From Aspidiotus rigidus (Eukaryota > Arthropoda > Insecta > Hemiptera > Diaspididae): a stretch of DNA of 64,000 nucleotides. How positions within the stretch are numbered: the stretch's first letter is position 1; every line of letters begins with the position of its first letter. Position numbers and translations under genes: made by a program. The notes beneath the pieces are model-generated. The model had not been told where the DNA came from, ran no database searches, and was given only the letters and a program-made list of their open reading frames with translations. Positions 23,575 to 35,800 of the stretch are shown piece by piece. The stretch covers positions 7,665,001 to 7,729,000 of the forward strand of contig JAVHKY010000030.1 of assembly GCA_035079385.1 (NCBI GenBank), read 5' to 3'.

Positions 23575-24760
23575 GAAATGTTCTGGCCGAGCCAAATAAA
23601 TAAAGATCATTTTTAATGTCTTTTTATAGTTGCTCGAGCCAACTACCAGTTCAGATGAAATAATTTAGAACAGGGTTCCTGTGAAAAGAGTAAGTTTCTC
23701 CGGTCAATGCCCATTTTCGGTCTAGTATATGTCTACGATACTGCACGTTGAGCTAACTAGGATTCTTAGTACCAAACTGGCAAATTTTTGATAGCGGGTA
23801 AAGGTACAGTATAGACAACAGAAACCTCTTTGTGACGTCATCAACATCTCTGACGTTATTTTGTTCTTGATTTTATCAGCTTAGACCTGCTTTTGACGTC
23901 ATCAAATTAGTAAGTTAGTATATATATTTCTTCTTTCTCTCTCAGATAAGTATAGATTTCTGGATCAGGTCAAGGATTCCAAATCTATCGACGGAAAGGA
24001 GGCATAAGGCTAGTACAATCTAGTGCACTGTATGCTCAGCCTAGTGTAAGCTGAGTATTGCCTAGTATTAGTGTAGCGTACCATAGGCATATGCTACACC
24101 TAGTTTAAAGCTAAAAATAATAAATTTCTCTACTCCATGGAAAAACATCGAATCATATATATGTCTATGGGCGTTGTATCAATATATCGATCTTGATTGT
24201 ATCGATATATCGATTACTAGGCTCGTTTGTCCCCATTCTTAGTCTAGTATAGGTCTAATATACATATGTGACCTGCGATAAGAAAAGAATGCTCATTGCC
24301 CTTGGCAGGAGCACCATTTCATCTCTGATTGGACATCTAATCAGAGAGAAATGATGTTCCTGTCAGTGGACAATGAGCATTCTTTTCTCATCGCTGGTCA
24401 CATATTACTCATTCGCTCTTCATTTTTGGTCTAGTATACTGAGCCAAATTAAGTCGAGAATTCTCGCAAATTTTGTGAGGGGGTAGGGTGGGGGGTCAAA
24501 TCGGACTTGGGTTCGCATGTCGGTAAAGATATTAATGAGAGTAGAGTCAGTCCCAAACTTGCGAATTTTCGGTGGTGGAAGAGGCTACCGAAAAGACATC
24601 AATAATCAGTGTCATCAGCTTGGATTTCGCCATGACGTCATCAACATCAACGTCCTTAGTTTATGACGTCATCAATATTCCCTCTTTTGACAGAAGCCCA
24701 GTATAATCGAGTGTACATTGTATGCTAAGCCAAGTCCAATAGTCTTTTCTCTCTTTTTAA
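23575..24760 (+). repeat. Family 1-related copy
   Basis: It starts with TTCTGGCCGAGCCAAATAAA and an AGATCAT block. It continues with TTTTTAATGTCTTTTTATAG and GTTGCTCGAGCCAACT, shared with 54,310-54,360, then TGACGTCATC repeats. It is interrupted by the palindromic MITE at 24,268-24,401. This is a second subfamily that differs internally from the 4,025 copy. Confidence 0.6.
24268..24401. mobile_element. Palindromic MITE, copy 2
   Basis: 134 bp, with ends GTGACCTGCGATAAGAAAAG and CTTTTCTCATCGCTGGTCAC and an internal ATTGGACATCTAATCAGAGA turn. With a T added at each end the element is flanked by TA, as for copy 3, which would fit a Tc1/mariner-type target. It is inserted inside a family 1 copy and is therefore younger than it. 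Confidence 0.85.
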
Positions 24761-25620
24761 TCGGGAACCTGTTTTAGCGAAAGGTTCTTCGGAAAAAATA
24801 TCCGTCGTCCGGCAACGTCAAGGTCGTTTAGAGGTCGACCTTCTATCGTATATAGCTCGGAGGTCGTGATTTTTAACAGGGAACCTGTTCTATGGGGGTT
24901 TGTTGGTGAAATTTGCCGTGCGCCGTCCGGCGCTATAATTAGATAATGAGGGTCAAAATTTCCTATCATATGTAGCTCAAAGGTCGAAATTTTTCCAAGT
25001 TTCCGCCTTATAATATACAGCTCGAGGGTCAAAATTTTTTTAAGTCCTCACATAGCTCGAGATTTGAGAAAAATTTAGACTCTCGAACTATAATATCATT
25101 ATACAAGACTGATAGTAAATCTAGGCCTTCTTTATACTAGCTTTATCTAGGTCTAGGCTTCCTTTAGACTGGCTTCATCTAGGTCTACGCTTCCTTGAAT
25201 GATTCAGGTTCCCTGCGTTCCTCCTTTAACTTCGTTGTAGATTGGAAATGAAAATTGTTTTAAACCCCCTCTCATCATTTATAGCTTGGAAGTCGAAATT
25301 TTTAAAAGTCCCCCTTCTATCATATGTAGCTACAAAGTTCGGAGCTGTGACGTCACAATCTGATGTTCTAAGTCACTCTCCTATACCATATATATCTCAG
25401 AGGTCGTATCATATATAGCTCGGAGGTCGAAATTTTTCAAGTCCCCCTCCTATCATATACAGCTCCAAAGTCCGGGTCTAAGACGTCACAATTTGATGAC
25501 GTCTCAGGTCAGCCTTGTGACGTCACAATCTACATTTTTCAGCTCTCACGTGCCCCATAAAACAGGTTCCCTGCCATCCTCGTTCAATTCCGTGAAAGAA
25601 CCCGTGAGTTTTTTTTTTTT
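24761..25620. repeat. Family B cluster
   Basis: It begins with GGGAACCTGTTTTAGCGAAA and CTTCGGAAAAAATATCCG. A second start lies at about 24,870 (AACAGGGAACCTGTTCTATG). Multiple interior units (CATATATAGCTCGGAGGTCG, AATTTTTCAAGTCCCCCTCC) follow. It closes with ATAAAACAGGTTCCCTG and AAGAACCCGTGAGTTTTTTT at 25,558-25,620. The ends ACAGGGAACCTGTTTTAT and ATAAAACAGGTTCCCTGT are inverted, consistent with a non-autonomous DNA element. Confidence 0.65.
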
Positions 25621-27079
25621 TTTGGCCCCTCAATTTGGCCTTTCCCGATGAATCGCCTCCCGGGACGAGGACGAAAGTAAATTGTTATTCTAAGATTAGT
25701 GTAGCCTAGCACATGCTTACTCTACAGGTAGTATAACCTAATATGCTGAACTCGAACTCAGTTGACATAAGTATAGCTTAGCATAGGCTTACTATATTAA
25801 ATATGTCCAAAATTATCCAAACAACGTATTTTCTATATCTGTGAGTGGATAAAGTATTCAAGAAAATTCAACCCCAACTCTACGACATAATGTAGAAAAT
25901 TCTAGTATCTCTCAAATAAAACAACAATGTTCTTAACATATAAACGTTCGTGATAAAATTGTTTGTATGTATGTATAAGCATATTCGCAACGTAAATCAA
26001 ATTATTAGTATTGTAATTATTAGGTTCGATGTCCTACTGACCGAGTCTCACGTGGTAGGTAAGTTGGTGAACTCGTTTTTTCTTACTTCACGTAAACTTC
26101 GTACGTATTTTAGCGGTAGATATTTTCGACGAATGAAAATCAATCGTGTTGATTTAGTCGTCTTTTGCTTCGCAATTCCCATTACTATTCAGCGGTTTTT
26201 AATAATAGACTGATCTGTCTACGTATCGGTACAAATGGATTTCAACTTAAACCGATATAAATTTTCTACAGGCACCAATCAATTTCAATTTATATAGATT
26301 TTTTTGTTTTTTTGAGAAAAAAAAAAAAGTAAAAAAAAAAATATAATTGAGTAATTTTATTAACATGTTTACATCGTTCTCTGAGCTAGGACTATTAAAA
26401 AATCGCTTATATGGATAATGATGTAAAGGTATTAGGCATACCCTCATCTCAACTTAAGTAGGTATGTGTAGTTCTGAGCCAAGATGATTAGTCAATATGG
26501 TGATGATAATATTTTAGCGACTGAGTAGTTGTGTTTTTCTCTTTGAAGTATTCATGGCAGCGAAATATCGATTAAAGTTGAAAAGAAAAAAAAAGCAGAT
26601 GCAATAATTATATTCAATCACGTCTAGCTCAACGTGAGCTGTGGCCAAAAGGTATCATGTTGATGCCCGCAGAATCAGTTCGACACGAAACGTGTTTTGA
26701 AGCGAGTTACTAATCGAATTATAAAATGTTTTTTGTCCATCTCAGTCTTTCTCAATGAAATTCAAGGAGACGTAGGTCTTATAATTCGTCAATAAAATGG
26801 ACATTTACTTTTTCGATTGGTCAATAACTGTTACCGTCAATGGGTCATTGGTTATCAGTCATGACGAAAGTTTGTTTTTTTGAAGATAGGTTATTATGAG
26901 AATTTCGATTATTGATCTTCCTGCCTCTTTGAACAGATCCAAGAATTGCAGTAAGGTATACGTAACTTGAAGAAATGTGATCTTTTAAAAGTTTCAAGTC
27001 TTTAATCTGAACTTGAAATTTTTTTTATTTTAAAGTAGATTTTACCCCTCGTCGAAGTACTACTTGTATGTCTGGCATT
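25621..27079. other. No gene seen
   Basis: AT-rich sequence; a degraded family 1-like stretch of AGTATAACCTA words near 25,680-25,800; long A tracts at 26,315-26,340. Short open frames have no motif. Confidence 0.4.
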
Positions 27080-27250
27080 AACTTCCATACATTTCTACTC
27101 ACCGTCGATTTAACGTCGAACACTCGACTACAAATCGACCGCGAATTCCCTTTTTTGAAAGTCTTGGTCAACATTGCGTCGTTGACGTCGATATCCGGTT
27201 CGATTTGTATCGTCCAATCGACGTCGATTTATAGTCGACACGGTTCATCA
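27080..27250. repeat. TCGA-rich dispersed repeat
   Basis: Contains CGTCGATTTAACGTCGAACA and ATAGTCGACACGGTTCATCA. The latter matches the end at 17,875-17,895. Confidence 0.6.
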
Positions 27251-27489
27251 GGATTGGGGGGCGATGAAGACCATGTGCTCATATAAGAATAACAAAACGG
27301 ACCTAACCTAAACTGTGAAGTAAGGGTACAAGTAGTAAGCTAGGATTCAGAGCAGGAAATTTTCAGACCTAGATTAAGAACTTGAAGAAAAATTTCTCGA
27401 AGTTGATCCAAGTCTCAATCTTGGAAAAAGTCTACCCAACTCTGAACTGACCAATGTTCAGATTCCTATGCATCTGATTAGTAACATTT

Positions 27490-27815
27490 TGGTGAACCAC
27501 ATATTCCACAAGCAATGTTGTTGGCCGTAAAAAGCTAACCCTTTGAGATACGGTAAGAAGCTCAACGGATTTGGATTCAGAGCGGCGAGACACATCTAAT
27601 ACATACCTTGAACGCCTTTTTTCGACCATTATTTAAAAAGATCACTTTTTTGGCTATAAAAAAATAACTGCTGTACCATATATCCGCTGAACCTCATATT
27701 CCATAAGCAATACTGAACCATATATTCAGTGAACCAAATATTCCACAAGCACTTCTGAACCACATATTCGGTGAACCACATATTCCATATTCCATATGCA
27801 ATACTGAACCATATA
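27490..27815. repeat. Short degenerate tandem repeat
   Basis: GAACCACATATTCCACAAGC-like units recur with variants (GAACCTCATATTCCATAAGC, GAACCATATATTCAGTGAAC), mainly from 27,680 to 27,815. Non-coding. Confidence 0.6.
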
Positions 27816-28071
27816 TAATGTAATCACTCGCCCCATTCCCATTGAAACGAGGCCCTTGTTAAAAACTTTCAATTTCTCTTTTAGACTTATTTTCAAAATC
27901 CAACATCCTATCATCGAATAATTCTTTCAGATTTTTCTCCTAGAGTCTCTTAGCAAATTTTGTTTAGTCTTTAGTCGCAACTTACCAGTTACTTCTTATT
28001 GTATTAGGGTTTCCAGTGATTTCTGATTATACCTCAACGACGCAAGGACAGGAAGCAAGGAAAAATCTTCC

Positions 28072-28311
28072 TTATTGACTCCACGAATTTCTTTTTTCTT
28101 TCATTTGCGAGCTATGCGACTGCCCCAAACGGGTCATCAGTTCTCGTAATTTATCTGGGCAATACATATTATTAAATGTTATGTTGAAGGGCTTGGAGAC
28201 AGTTTCAGTATTGTTGTATAGGACAGGACATAAGAAGAGATGTTGAACTGTATAATGTCGTCTGAATGGCGGTAAGGAGGAGGTGAGAGTGGGTGAGCTG
28301 AGTACGACCAA
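28072..28311 (-). pseudogene. Possible LINE ORF2 C-terminal fragment
   Basis: The minus-strand peptide includes RRHYTVQHLFLCPVLYNN. This resembles the H-x-x-x-x-C-P part of the zinc-knuckle tail at the end of many non-LTR ORF2 proteins (the first cysteine pair is not visible). The fragment is about 80 codons with no reverse-transcriptase motif nearby. It could also be a chance match. Confidence 0.3.
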
Positions 28312-30707
28312 TCGAAAGACAAGTGAGAATGACTTCTTCTCGGCAAGAGTTACGATTTGAAGAAGACCACGGGATGGGGAGGTCTTAGTTTGTTGTTATG
28401 TTGATTTCTCCAGAGGAATATGAGCAAAGAAATACCTAACTGGTAGGCAAATTATACAGAATTTTATCAAATCTGATCAGGTTGAAAGCGAGAAAAAAAC
28501 GCGGCGTGGTAGATGATAGATTTTTAACCTCCCCTTGCCCAACTCGCTCAAAAGTTCGCCTTTGCCTTTCTGCGTTGAATTTTGATTACATTGAGAAAAT
28601 TTGCGAAAACCGTCAGTACTCTTGGAAATTTTTCGGATCAGACTCATGTATTTAGCTGCATTATCAGATATTTACAAATCTTCACTCCGCGCATGATTTG
28701 CAACGTGCTCCTTCCAAAGCTTGCAAATTAGCATAAGTTGTCGAATCCTTAGTTCCGATTTTAAGCTACCTATTACACAGGCCAAAACCTTTGAACTGGT
28801 TGTGGTCGAGGTTAAGATTTACGTCTGCAAATTGTGACAGTAGATCTTTCAATGAATCAGATATGAGGTTAAGGTCGTGAAAAATTCGACAACTTTTTTT
28901 TCGTTTCAATTCATCGTGCGCCCAAATAAATTTTTGTACGTCGATGGACAGACTTTATTCGCTATATCCAATGTACTTGAGTAAACGAGTTTGTATTAGT
29001 GTGTACTATCTACTCGGTTGGAGACAATGTCTCATTTATGGTATAAAGTCGAGCCCGGCTAAAGCAATCGTGTGTACGCATATCGCTCGTCCAGATAGAA
29101 CAGTAAACCTTTTTATCCGAGCATACAAACCTACTAATACTAATTGTAGGTGAGTTTTGCAATCGCTAACATTACAACGATCCTGAATTGTAACTGAACA
29201 ACGAATAAACATCGCTCTCATCATTTTAACCTTTTTATTATGTAAGAAAAAGATTACTTTTGACTATTTTCACGACTAAACAAGAAAGCCTCCTAGAGCA
29301 ATCCCGATGAAAATACCTACTTACGTCGGTCCGGTCGACAAAAATGTTTATCACTATCATGTAGTACAGAGTTTTAAACCGTTTACATACATTTGAATTG
29401 CCGCGTTATAAAGTTTGCAAAATACACCTAGGAAATTATTCTCTCTTGTCGGCTGAATGGTAATTAAGCACCACCGCAATTATGTTACAGTAGGTACAAC
29501 CAGTTAGTATATGATTGGTCTGATACCTAGAATATTTCTGTAAAAGAGGTCGAATTTCACAACTCGAAACTGTCTGTTCCCAAGGAAGCTCAAACTATAT
29601 CTACACTTGAACGGGATCACCTCGTATTTTGTCGTATTGGTAATTCACCCCGAATCTAGGAGTGCCATTATAAATACGCTGATTACCGGTACTCAAAATA
29701 TTCTTCTAGGCCACTCTATACGCACATGGGAAGAGGTGAAGTACCGGTATCTGACTCTCTTGAATGAGTCGTAGTCAGGGCGCTGGTCGTAGACTAAGTG
29801 AAACAAAAACGATATTGGTTTGAATATCAGATTTTTTTCATCATCTAAATTTTATTATAGTACAGAACATTTTTTTTTTTTGTATAAATTAATCCGAAAA
29901 CTTGGCAAACCTAACTGGATTGATGACGTTGGCGGATGTGGCTCAACTCCAGACGAAACATTTCGGAAGAAGAACGTAAACTACCAGAAGGATTGAGTGA
30001 ATCTGGGCTTAAAATTTCCTTTTCTTATGACAACTGTTTCTTTAATACTCCACCTTTTCTCCTCTCAAAATCATTAAAGACGATTCTTTTGGGCTTTCTG
30101 TCTGATACAAACTATATACAATATACCATACGCAAATTTTTTTAGTAATAAATAATGGAATTAGAAAAAATAAAAGAATTGATGATCAGTTTTGATTTTA
30201 TAAAAAAATCCAGTATCTGAGTTCATCATATGTCAGATTCTTTTGTACGGAAAAAATTGAAACTGTGGAATATTCCTCATGCGACAAAACAAAGATTCTC
30301 ACTCCTAGAAATAGATTAGGTCAATTTTGTTTATCAAATAAATTAATTACATATCAAATACTAGCGCAACCCAACCTACAATGTTAGACCACCCCCATTT
30401 TGCTCTACAAAATAATTCTAAAAATAATAACAAGCCCTCCAGTTATAAAAGTGATGAATGGGAAACAATTAATCTGAATGAATCAGATAAAAAGTGAGAA
30501 TACCAAGATAGCAACCCAGAGGGAAGTCTTCTGTTCCCCTACAAAAAACCCAGTTCTCTTGATAGTTGTTCTACATTAGAGCTCCTCCGATTCTCATTTT
30601 AATATACCAAGATGCAATCCAAAAAAAAAGAGTCTTTTGTCTTCTTACAAAAAACTCATTTCTCTTGATCGTTATTTTACGAAATACGTCATTCTCGCAT
30701 AGCACGG
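28312..30707. other. No gene seen
   Basis: No supported exon or repeat assignment. Reading frames on opposite strands at 28,944-29,224 overlap one another and lack motifs. Confidence 0.4.
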
Positions 30708-30939
30708 CAGTGTGCTGCAGCTAAAAGATTCAGCTTCGGCTTTCAGCTTAAACTTCTGACCTTGAAAATATAGCTTCGGCTTGTTCAAAAAAAATTGGCT
30801 AGCTTTCAGCTTTTTTCAGCTGGCTTTTGGCTTTTCATTTGATGGAAAAATTGGACACGATCATGACAAAAGGATCTCTGTTAAAGGTACAAGAAGTCAA
30901 GAAAAAATTGAAGTTGAAATTGATAAAATAACCAATAAT

Positions 30940-31487
30940 CAGGGCTTGCGACCAAAATTTTTTTAACGGTTAACGGTTATCGGTCAAATGACCTCACAAA
31001 TTTTTTCGGTTATTGGTTATCGGTCAAAATGATCCTCCCAATTTTTTCGGTTATCGGTTATCGGTCAAGCTGTATTTTGACCAATAACCGTTAAATGTTG
31101 AAAAATATTTCGGTCGAAGTCCTAAAATTTTCGAATAGATAGATTTTTTCGTGGTTAAAAATATGTAATACAAAGTATCAGACGTTTCTGCACTGATGAT
31201 GGTAGCCAGCCTACCGAAACGTTTGCAGTTTTAATTTTCTATATACAAAAATAAACAGTGGTTAATAGTGCCAGTCTTATACTTTGTACTAAAATTTTCG
31301 GTTAACGTTGTTAGAAGACCTAGAATTTTCGGTCAAATAACAGTTATAACCAAAAAAATAACGGTTAACAGTCAATCGGTCAAGATCGATGTCAATTATA
31401 ACGGTTAACGGTCAATCGGTCAAAATTGATATTTTCATTTCGGTTATAACAGTTGACCGAAAAATAACTGTTATTGTGCAAGCCCTG
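30940..31487. mobile_element. hAT-like MITE nested in the 30,708-31,709 element
   Basis: The terminal inverted repeats are CAGGGCTTGCG (left) and TGCAAGCCCTG (right). The flanking 8-bp sequences are CCAATAAT (30,932-30,939) and CCAATAAA (31,488-31,495), matching at 7 of 8 positions, which is the hAT target-duplication size. The interior is mostly degenerate GGTTATCGGTCAAA and GGTTAACGGT repeats with no transposase. It contains the 31,134-31,288 insertion. Confidence 0.8.
31134..31288 (+). mobile_element. Small retro-inserted element with hammerhead-like core, copy 1
   Basis: The 155-bp insert is flanked by the identical 12-mer CTAAAATTTTCG (31,122-31,133 and 31,289-31,300). Its centre reads CTGATGA (31,193-31,199), a GGTAG/CTACC hairpin, then GAAAC (31,216-31,220). 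An upstream ACGTTTC (31,182-31,188) can pair with the downstream GAAACGT. An AAATAAA lies near the 3' part. The core matches the conserved boxes of hammerhead ribozymes, but a complete three-stem fold with a cleavage site is not evident. Confidence 0.65.
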
Positions 31488-31709
31488 CCAATAAAGTTAA
31501 AATGTTACTGCCATATGCCACGAAATGACGATCTATTAAGGCCACTTTCACGAGGCTTCTCAGGAAACATGAAACAGCGTTTTTAGAAGTGACGCGCACT
31601 GTACACCAAAGCCAAAAGCTAACCAAAAAAGTTTGGCTGAATTCAGCTTTCGGCATCCAAAGGTGGGCTTGAAGCTGGCTTTCGGCTTTTGGCTGGCTGC
31701 AGCACACTG

Positions 31710-32667
31710 CGAGCGACCATTGAGATTATAGCCATGTGTGAAATTAAGTACTAAGATGATAAATAACTATGACCTGATTTCCGGTAGGATCTACATCCAT
31801 ATCCACGGCATTAAATGCGTATTGTTCACTTAAACGTAAACAAATATGATAGTGTGCCGTTCACGAGAGCGCTTGAGAGAAAGGAGACCGAGTTGGGTTG
31901 TAGAGAAAAAAGTTCGTTTCCCGTACATTGACTTTGTTCGGGGTTGACCAATCAGATAGTCGGTGTACGCAGGCAAACTGACAAACCTGTTTTTCTTACT
32001 GCGGTTCGTTGGCTGTTTTCATGAACACGCATTAGTACCAACCAACTTTTTTTTCGCGTCCAAATTTGTCGAGTGACTCATGCGTCACCCTGTAGATAAT
32101 ATGTTATCATGCCTCCTCTCTTCACGATTCTCTACCGTCTATAATAAGCCTTTCACACTTGGGGTTCTTAATGCGGATAGTATAACCGTTTGCCTAATTT
32201 GTTATCAAACTTGTAGTCAAACCAAAATTCAAGTTTTTATTTTCAAACAATTTTTGTAATTTTGTGGATTATATTTACATTTTACCATCCCGTAAAGAAG
32301 CAAAAATAAAAATTTGCCCAAAACTCCAAGAATTTTGTCAATTTTTCAATCTGAATTTTCTCATTTTGATAATATGACTACGTGTATGATATAAGAAAAA
32401 TGTAAACAAACGCCAAGTGTGAAAGGCTTATTGTTTCTAGAGCATTGCACTAGAGTGACAATGAACGAGAATTCTTTGCGAGAATCATCACAAACATCTA
32501 GAAGGCGTGTTCACCTTATCTGGTAAATAATACAATGTATGGATAAGTGCGGAGTTCTTTATTAATACGTAGTTTGAAATTAGTTCACAATTTTGTATTT
32601 TCTTCTGTGTGTGATGCATTACCGATTAATATTACAAATAGGCCGACTCTTGTCTGTTTTGTTTAGT
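31710..32667 (+). promoter_or_regulatory. Presumed 5' flank or 5'UTR intron of the ABCG gene
   Basis: A GACCAATCAG (CCAAT-box-like) motif lies near 31,945-31,955. A pyrimidine-rich run ending in TTTAG (32,651-32,666) sits directly before TATG at 32,667. It looks like a splice acceptor, so the coding start is probably preceded by a non-coding exon further upstream whose position I cannot fix. Confidence 0.3.
32143..32432. mobile_element. MITE with 20-bp perfect terminal inverted repeats
   Basis: AATAAGCCTTTCACACTTGG at 32,143-32,162 is mirrored exactly by CCAAGTGTGAAAGGCTTATT at 32,413-32,432. The element is about 290 bp with no coding capacity. TA pairs at the ends suggest a TA target site. 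It lies 236 bp upstream of the ABCG start codon. Confidence 0.8.
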
Positions 32668-32872
32668 ATGGAATCGATGACAAATGATACGAACACAATG
32701 TATGAGAAGAAAAATACCAGCGAAATGGTCAACATGTTGGACGACGAAGATCTGAAACAGAAGTCGTATTTGATAAGCAATGCGAATCTCCAAAACAAAA
32801 ATTCTGGGAAATGTCCACCCATTGATATTGAATTTGTAGATCTCACGTACACAGTACCAGTCGGCAGACACG
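32668..32872 (+). CDS. ABCG exon 1 (residues 1-68)
   Basis: It starts at the ATG after a probable acceptor and ends at CACG|GTAAGT. It encodes an acidic, variable N-terminus, then [12 protein letters not shown], the first strand of the ATPase domain. The donor leaves one base (phase 1), matching exon 2. Confidence 0.88.
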
Positions 32873-35800
32873 GTAAGTGGATGCAATATTGTCATTTTCT
32901 ACTTTTTCAGTCTTGTAGTTTATGTATGCTTCTTACTAGTTTATCAAATAAAAGTGACGAGTTCTTGCTTTCAAATAAAGGCCTGTATATTAGGTATGAT
33001 TTTGAGCATTCTTGTGGGAATTCAAGTGTGGTAAGCTAATATCTTTATCGGTATAAAGATGTTGTTATGATTGAGTATAGTTTTTGAATGTGCTATTTGT
33101 GATAGAATAAATGTTTGAAATAGTTGCTTGGTGGATCAATATTTGGTGCAGTAAATGCAACCAGCAGTCAAATTATTTCAGAAACCTGGCCTAATTTGCA
33201 GCCAATATGACACAAGTTTAGTATAAAATGTTTGATTGTCGACTCTACAAAGAGTAGGACTACACCTATAGAAGCAAATCCATCAGTATCAAATAGACCA
33301 ATTTTCCTGTGACGTGATATCTATACTGATAACATGTATATTTCAGTGTAAGATTACTACAAGAACATTTCAATTATTCATCAGTACTTAAAAAGACGAA
33401 TAATTTAAGAATAGAAAGTTGATATTTACAATCTTTAAGCTTCTTTATGAATAGAAATACATTTTTTATCGTCTAAAAATCTTGCACAACAGGCAATAAT
33501 GGAATATGATAAGCCCAGGAACACTTAGCTCATTGTTTTTTGGTTCATATGAATAAAGAACGCGTTCTTCGCGTGCTTTGTTCTAGGCGCAAAGTTGCGT
33601 TTTGTGCTCTAGAGAGGGAGGATGTACGCAAGTCATGTGAATTGAAAAATAGCGTGTTTTCTCGCACCATCCCATTATAGTGATGATAATGGTTTTGAAA
33701 GAAGTGATATACAATAAGAATTTGTCGACCTTCATAAAGAGAAAAGATATGGGGAGGGAATTATGCGTTGCAACATACCATAATACCGGAAAAACACTTC
33801 ACAGTACTCAAAGAGTAAACTGAAGGAAAGCTGCAAAAGTCGCAGAAAATTATACGAGTCGCGAGTACTTTTGGTTAAACACCCAAGCGAAGGTGAAAAG
33901 TGACTCAACAAAAAGAGAGATGGTGACGATGACGCCAACAAAAATCATGATTTCCTTCAATTTACTCTTTGAGTACTGTGAAGTGTTTTTCTGTTATGTC
34001 TGGCCGTAACTTAGTGGACCGAATTGAATCAATACCATAATACCTTGTGAAGGTCCTATACTCTATAGGATCCTTATTTTTGTATCACATCTTACAGATA
34101 GCGGGGGGGGGGGGTGCCCTCAGCCAACCTTGTACTTTCAATTTTTCTGTAATAGAATCCCCAATACTTGTACAGAATTCTCAAGTCAAGACGTTGGTAT
34201 TTTGTCAAAAGAGTCTTAGTGGCTGTGTTTGAAGACGTTTTCTACAATATTTCGGATACTTTGGGATATTTCTTTGAGGTAAGAGAGGTAAAAGACTCTT
34301 GTCCTCTCCTACCTAACGTCTATCATACTCTCGATACTTCTCTATCCATTGGCAGCTTCTTTATTTCTCCATATTGCACCATTTCTACTACATTTAAATT
34401 TTTGTAACACCTATCTATACTAATAGTAACTCGGATTATTTCACTGAATTCTTAACAAAATTGAGGACGTCCATCGCCTAAACCCATTGAATGTTTGTCA
34501 GTAGGATCTAATCTAGATTTATCTAGACTACACGCACAAGCATTATTAGGTATCTTACCTTTGACAACGTTAGGTTGTATTCAATAACGCGTGAATGTAT
34601 ACCGGCACACTTTATTACTGTACGTATTATGATTACCGACAAAATATAGCCATATGCACCGGTAATTGACGCGCCGTCTATAACACATTATTACCCGTCT
34701 TAAGTCGTCCTCGTCCGTGCATATTATACCTGAGAATGTGCGCTTCTACAATGCTTTGAAAACGATTTCAAAGAAAAGCTTTTACGAAACTTTCCATTAT
34801 TCATGAGTACAATTTAAACCATCGTATAAGTTGTATACAGTAATACGTACATGTATTGTACCTAAGTCGCGAAGTTACGTGTGCGGAATCCCGACACCTT
34901 TCGGTAATAAATAAATGCAATATAAGTTATTGAAACCATACCGACTCTTCACCGGGAATTTGTCATCGATTATTTAGATTAAATTTATACGCGTATAAAT
35001 AAGCGATCGTGTGCCCGCTGAACTGGCTCAGATGTACCTGATACGGATGGAGAATGAAAAATCATAATATTATGACGTAACATTTGCTGTCTGTATCGAA
35101 AAAAGTAAAATTTTGGCTTTTTGAACGTTCGTGATTCTTTTTTTACCGACTTTTTACTTGTAAAAAGTGAGGTATTACACCCGACGCAAAGTATTCAGGG
35201 GGAGGGGGCAATAAACTTTCTCGACGTTTTGGAGGTCCTGGATCACTTCTACCCTAATAAGAAAATTTCAGGTTTCCTTATATATATATAAGATTTTTTT
35301 TGTCCACGCAACTCCTCAAAAACTACTGGTTGGATTCTCATGAAATTTGGCCAAGTTGTAGTGGATTATCTGAAGTTGGGAATGTGAATTTTTTTCTTAG
35401 ATTTCTCGAGTAGTTGAGTAACTCTCAATTTTCCTCGAATTTCTTAGTGTTGTTTCTCAAAAATTATCAATCTTATTATCTTCATATCACTACATTACGT
35501 CATAGTGTATTCAATCTTATTGCTCTGTAATTTTTGTATCGGTTGGACTAGTGGTTCTTGAGTAAATCTCAAAATATACGTGGTCCACGTATAGAGCCGT
35601 AAGAGCTAAATCTCGCTTATTCAATTTATTTGAGTTCGTTTGCCACGTGATTAAAGCATCATACACCTATTGGCTGCAAAAACTTCTCATTACCAGTCAT
35701 ATATGATTGAAAAAATTCGACGTTTATTGGATACGTTAAACAAACGTTGCACGTAAGCGATGGATTGAATATTGGCCGTGTATTTTATAATTACTGCGTT

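Larger units (their letters stand above)
30708..31709. mobile_element. Foldback-type element with CAGTGTGCTGCAGC ends
   Basis: The left end CAGTGTGCTGCAGCTAAAAG mirrors the right end CTTTTGGCTGGCTGCAGCACACTG apart from a short insertion. Inside both arms are AGCTTCGGCTTTCAGCTT-like words. Removing the inner hAT-like insertion leaves about 450 bp. No clear target duplication was found at 30,700-30,707 versus 31,710-31,717. The ends are compatible with a hAT-type MITE. Confidence 0.65.

Noticed and set aside
31182..31225. Calling a functional hammerhead ribozyme
   Set aside because: The two conserved boxes and one stem are present, but an extra base follows CTGATGA and I could not place stem I with a cleavage site. 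Only the motif is reported.
30708..31709. CRISPR array, suggested by short repeats around 30,960-31,480
   Set aside because: Repeats are adjacent, degenerate and on both strands, with no regular unique spacers; the DNA is eukaryotic.
32614..32667. Upstream in-frame ATG as the ABCG start
   Set aside because: It would add 18 residues, but a strong acceptor-like TTTAG ends one base before the next ATG, so the later start is preferred. Kept only as an alternative.
32873..33039. Open frame continuing past ABCG exon 1
   Set aside because: It is intron read-through: a consensus GTAAGT donor at 32,873 and a phase-matched exon 2 explain the gene better.
34102..34114. Poly-G run as a G-quadruplex
   Set aside because: It is a single run; four separated G-tracts are lacking.
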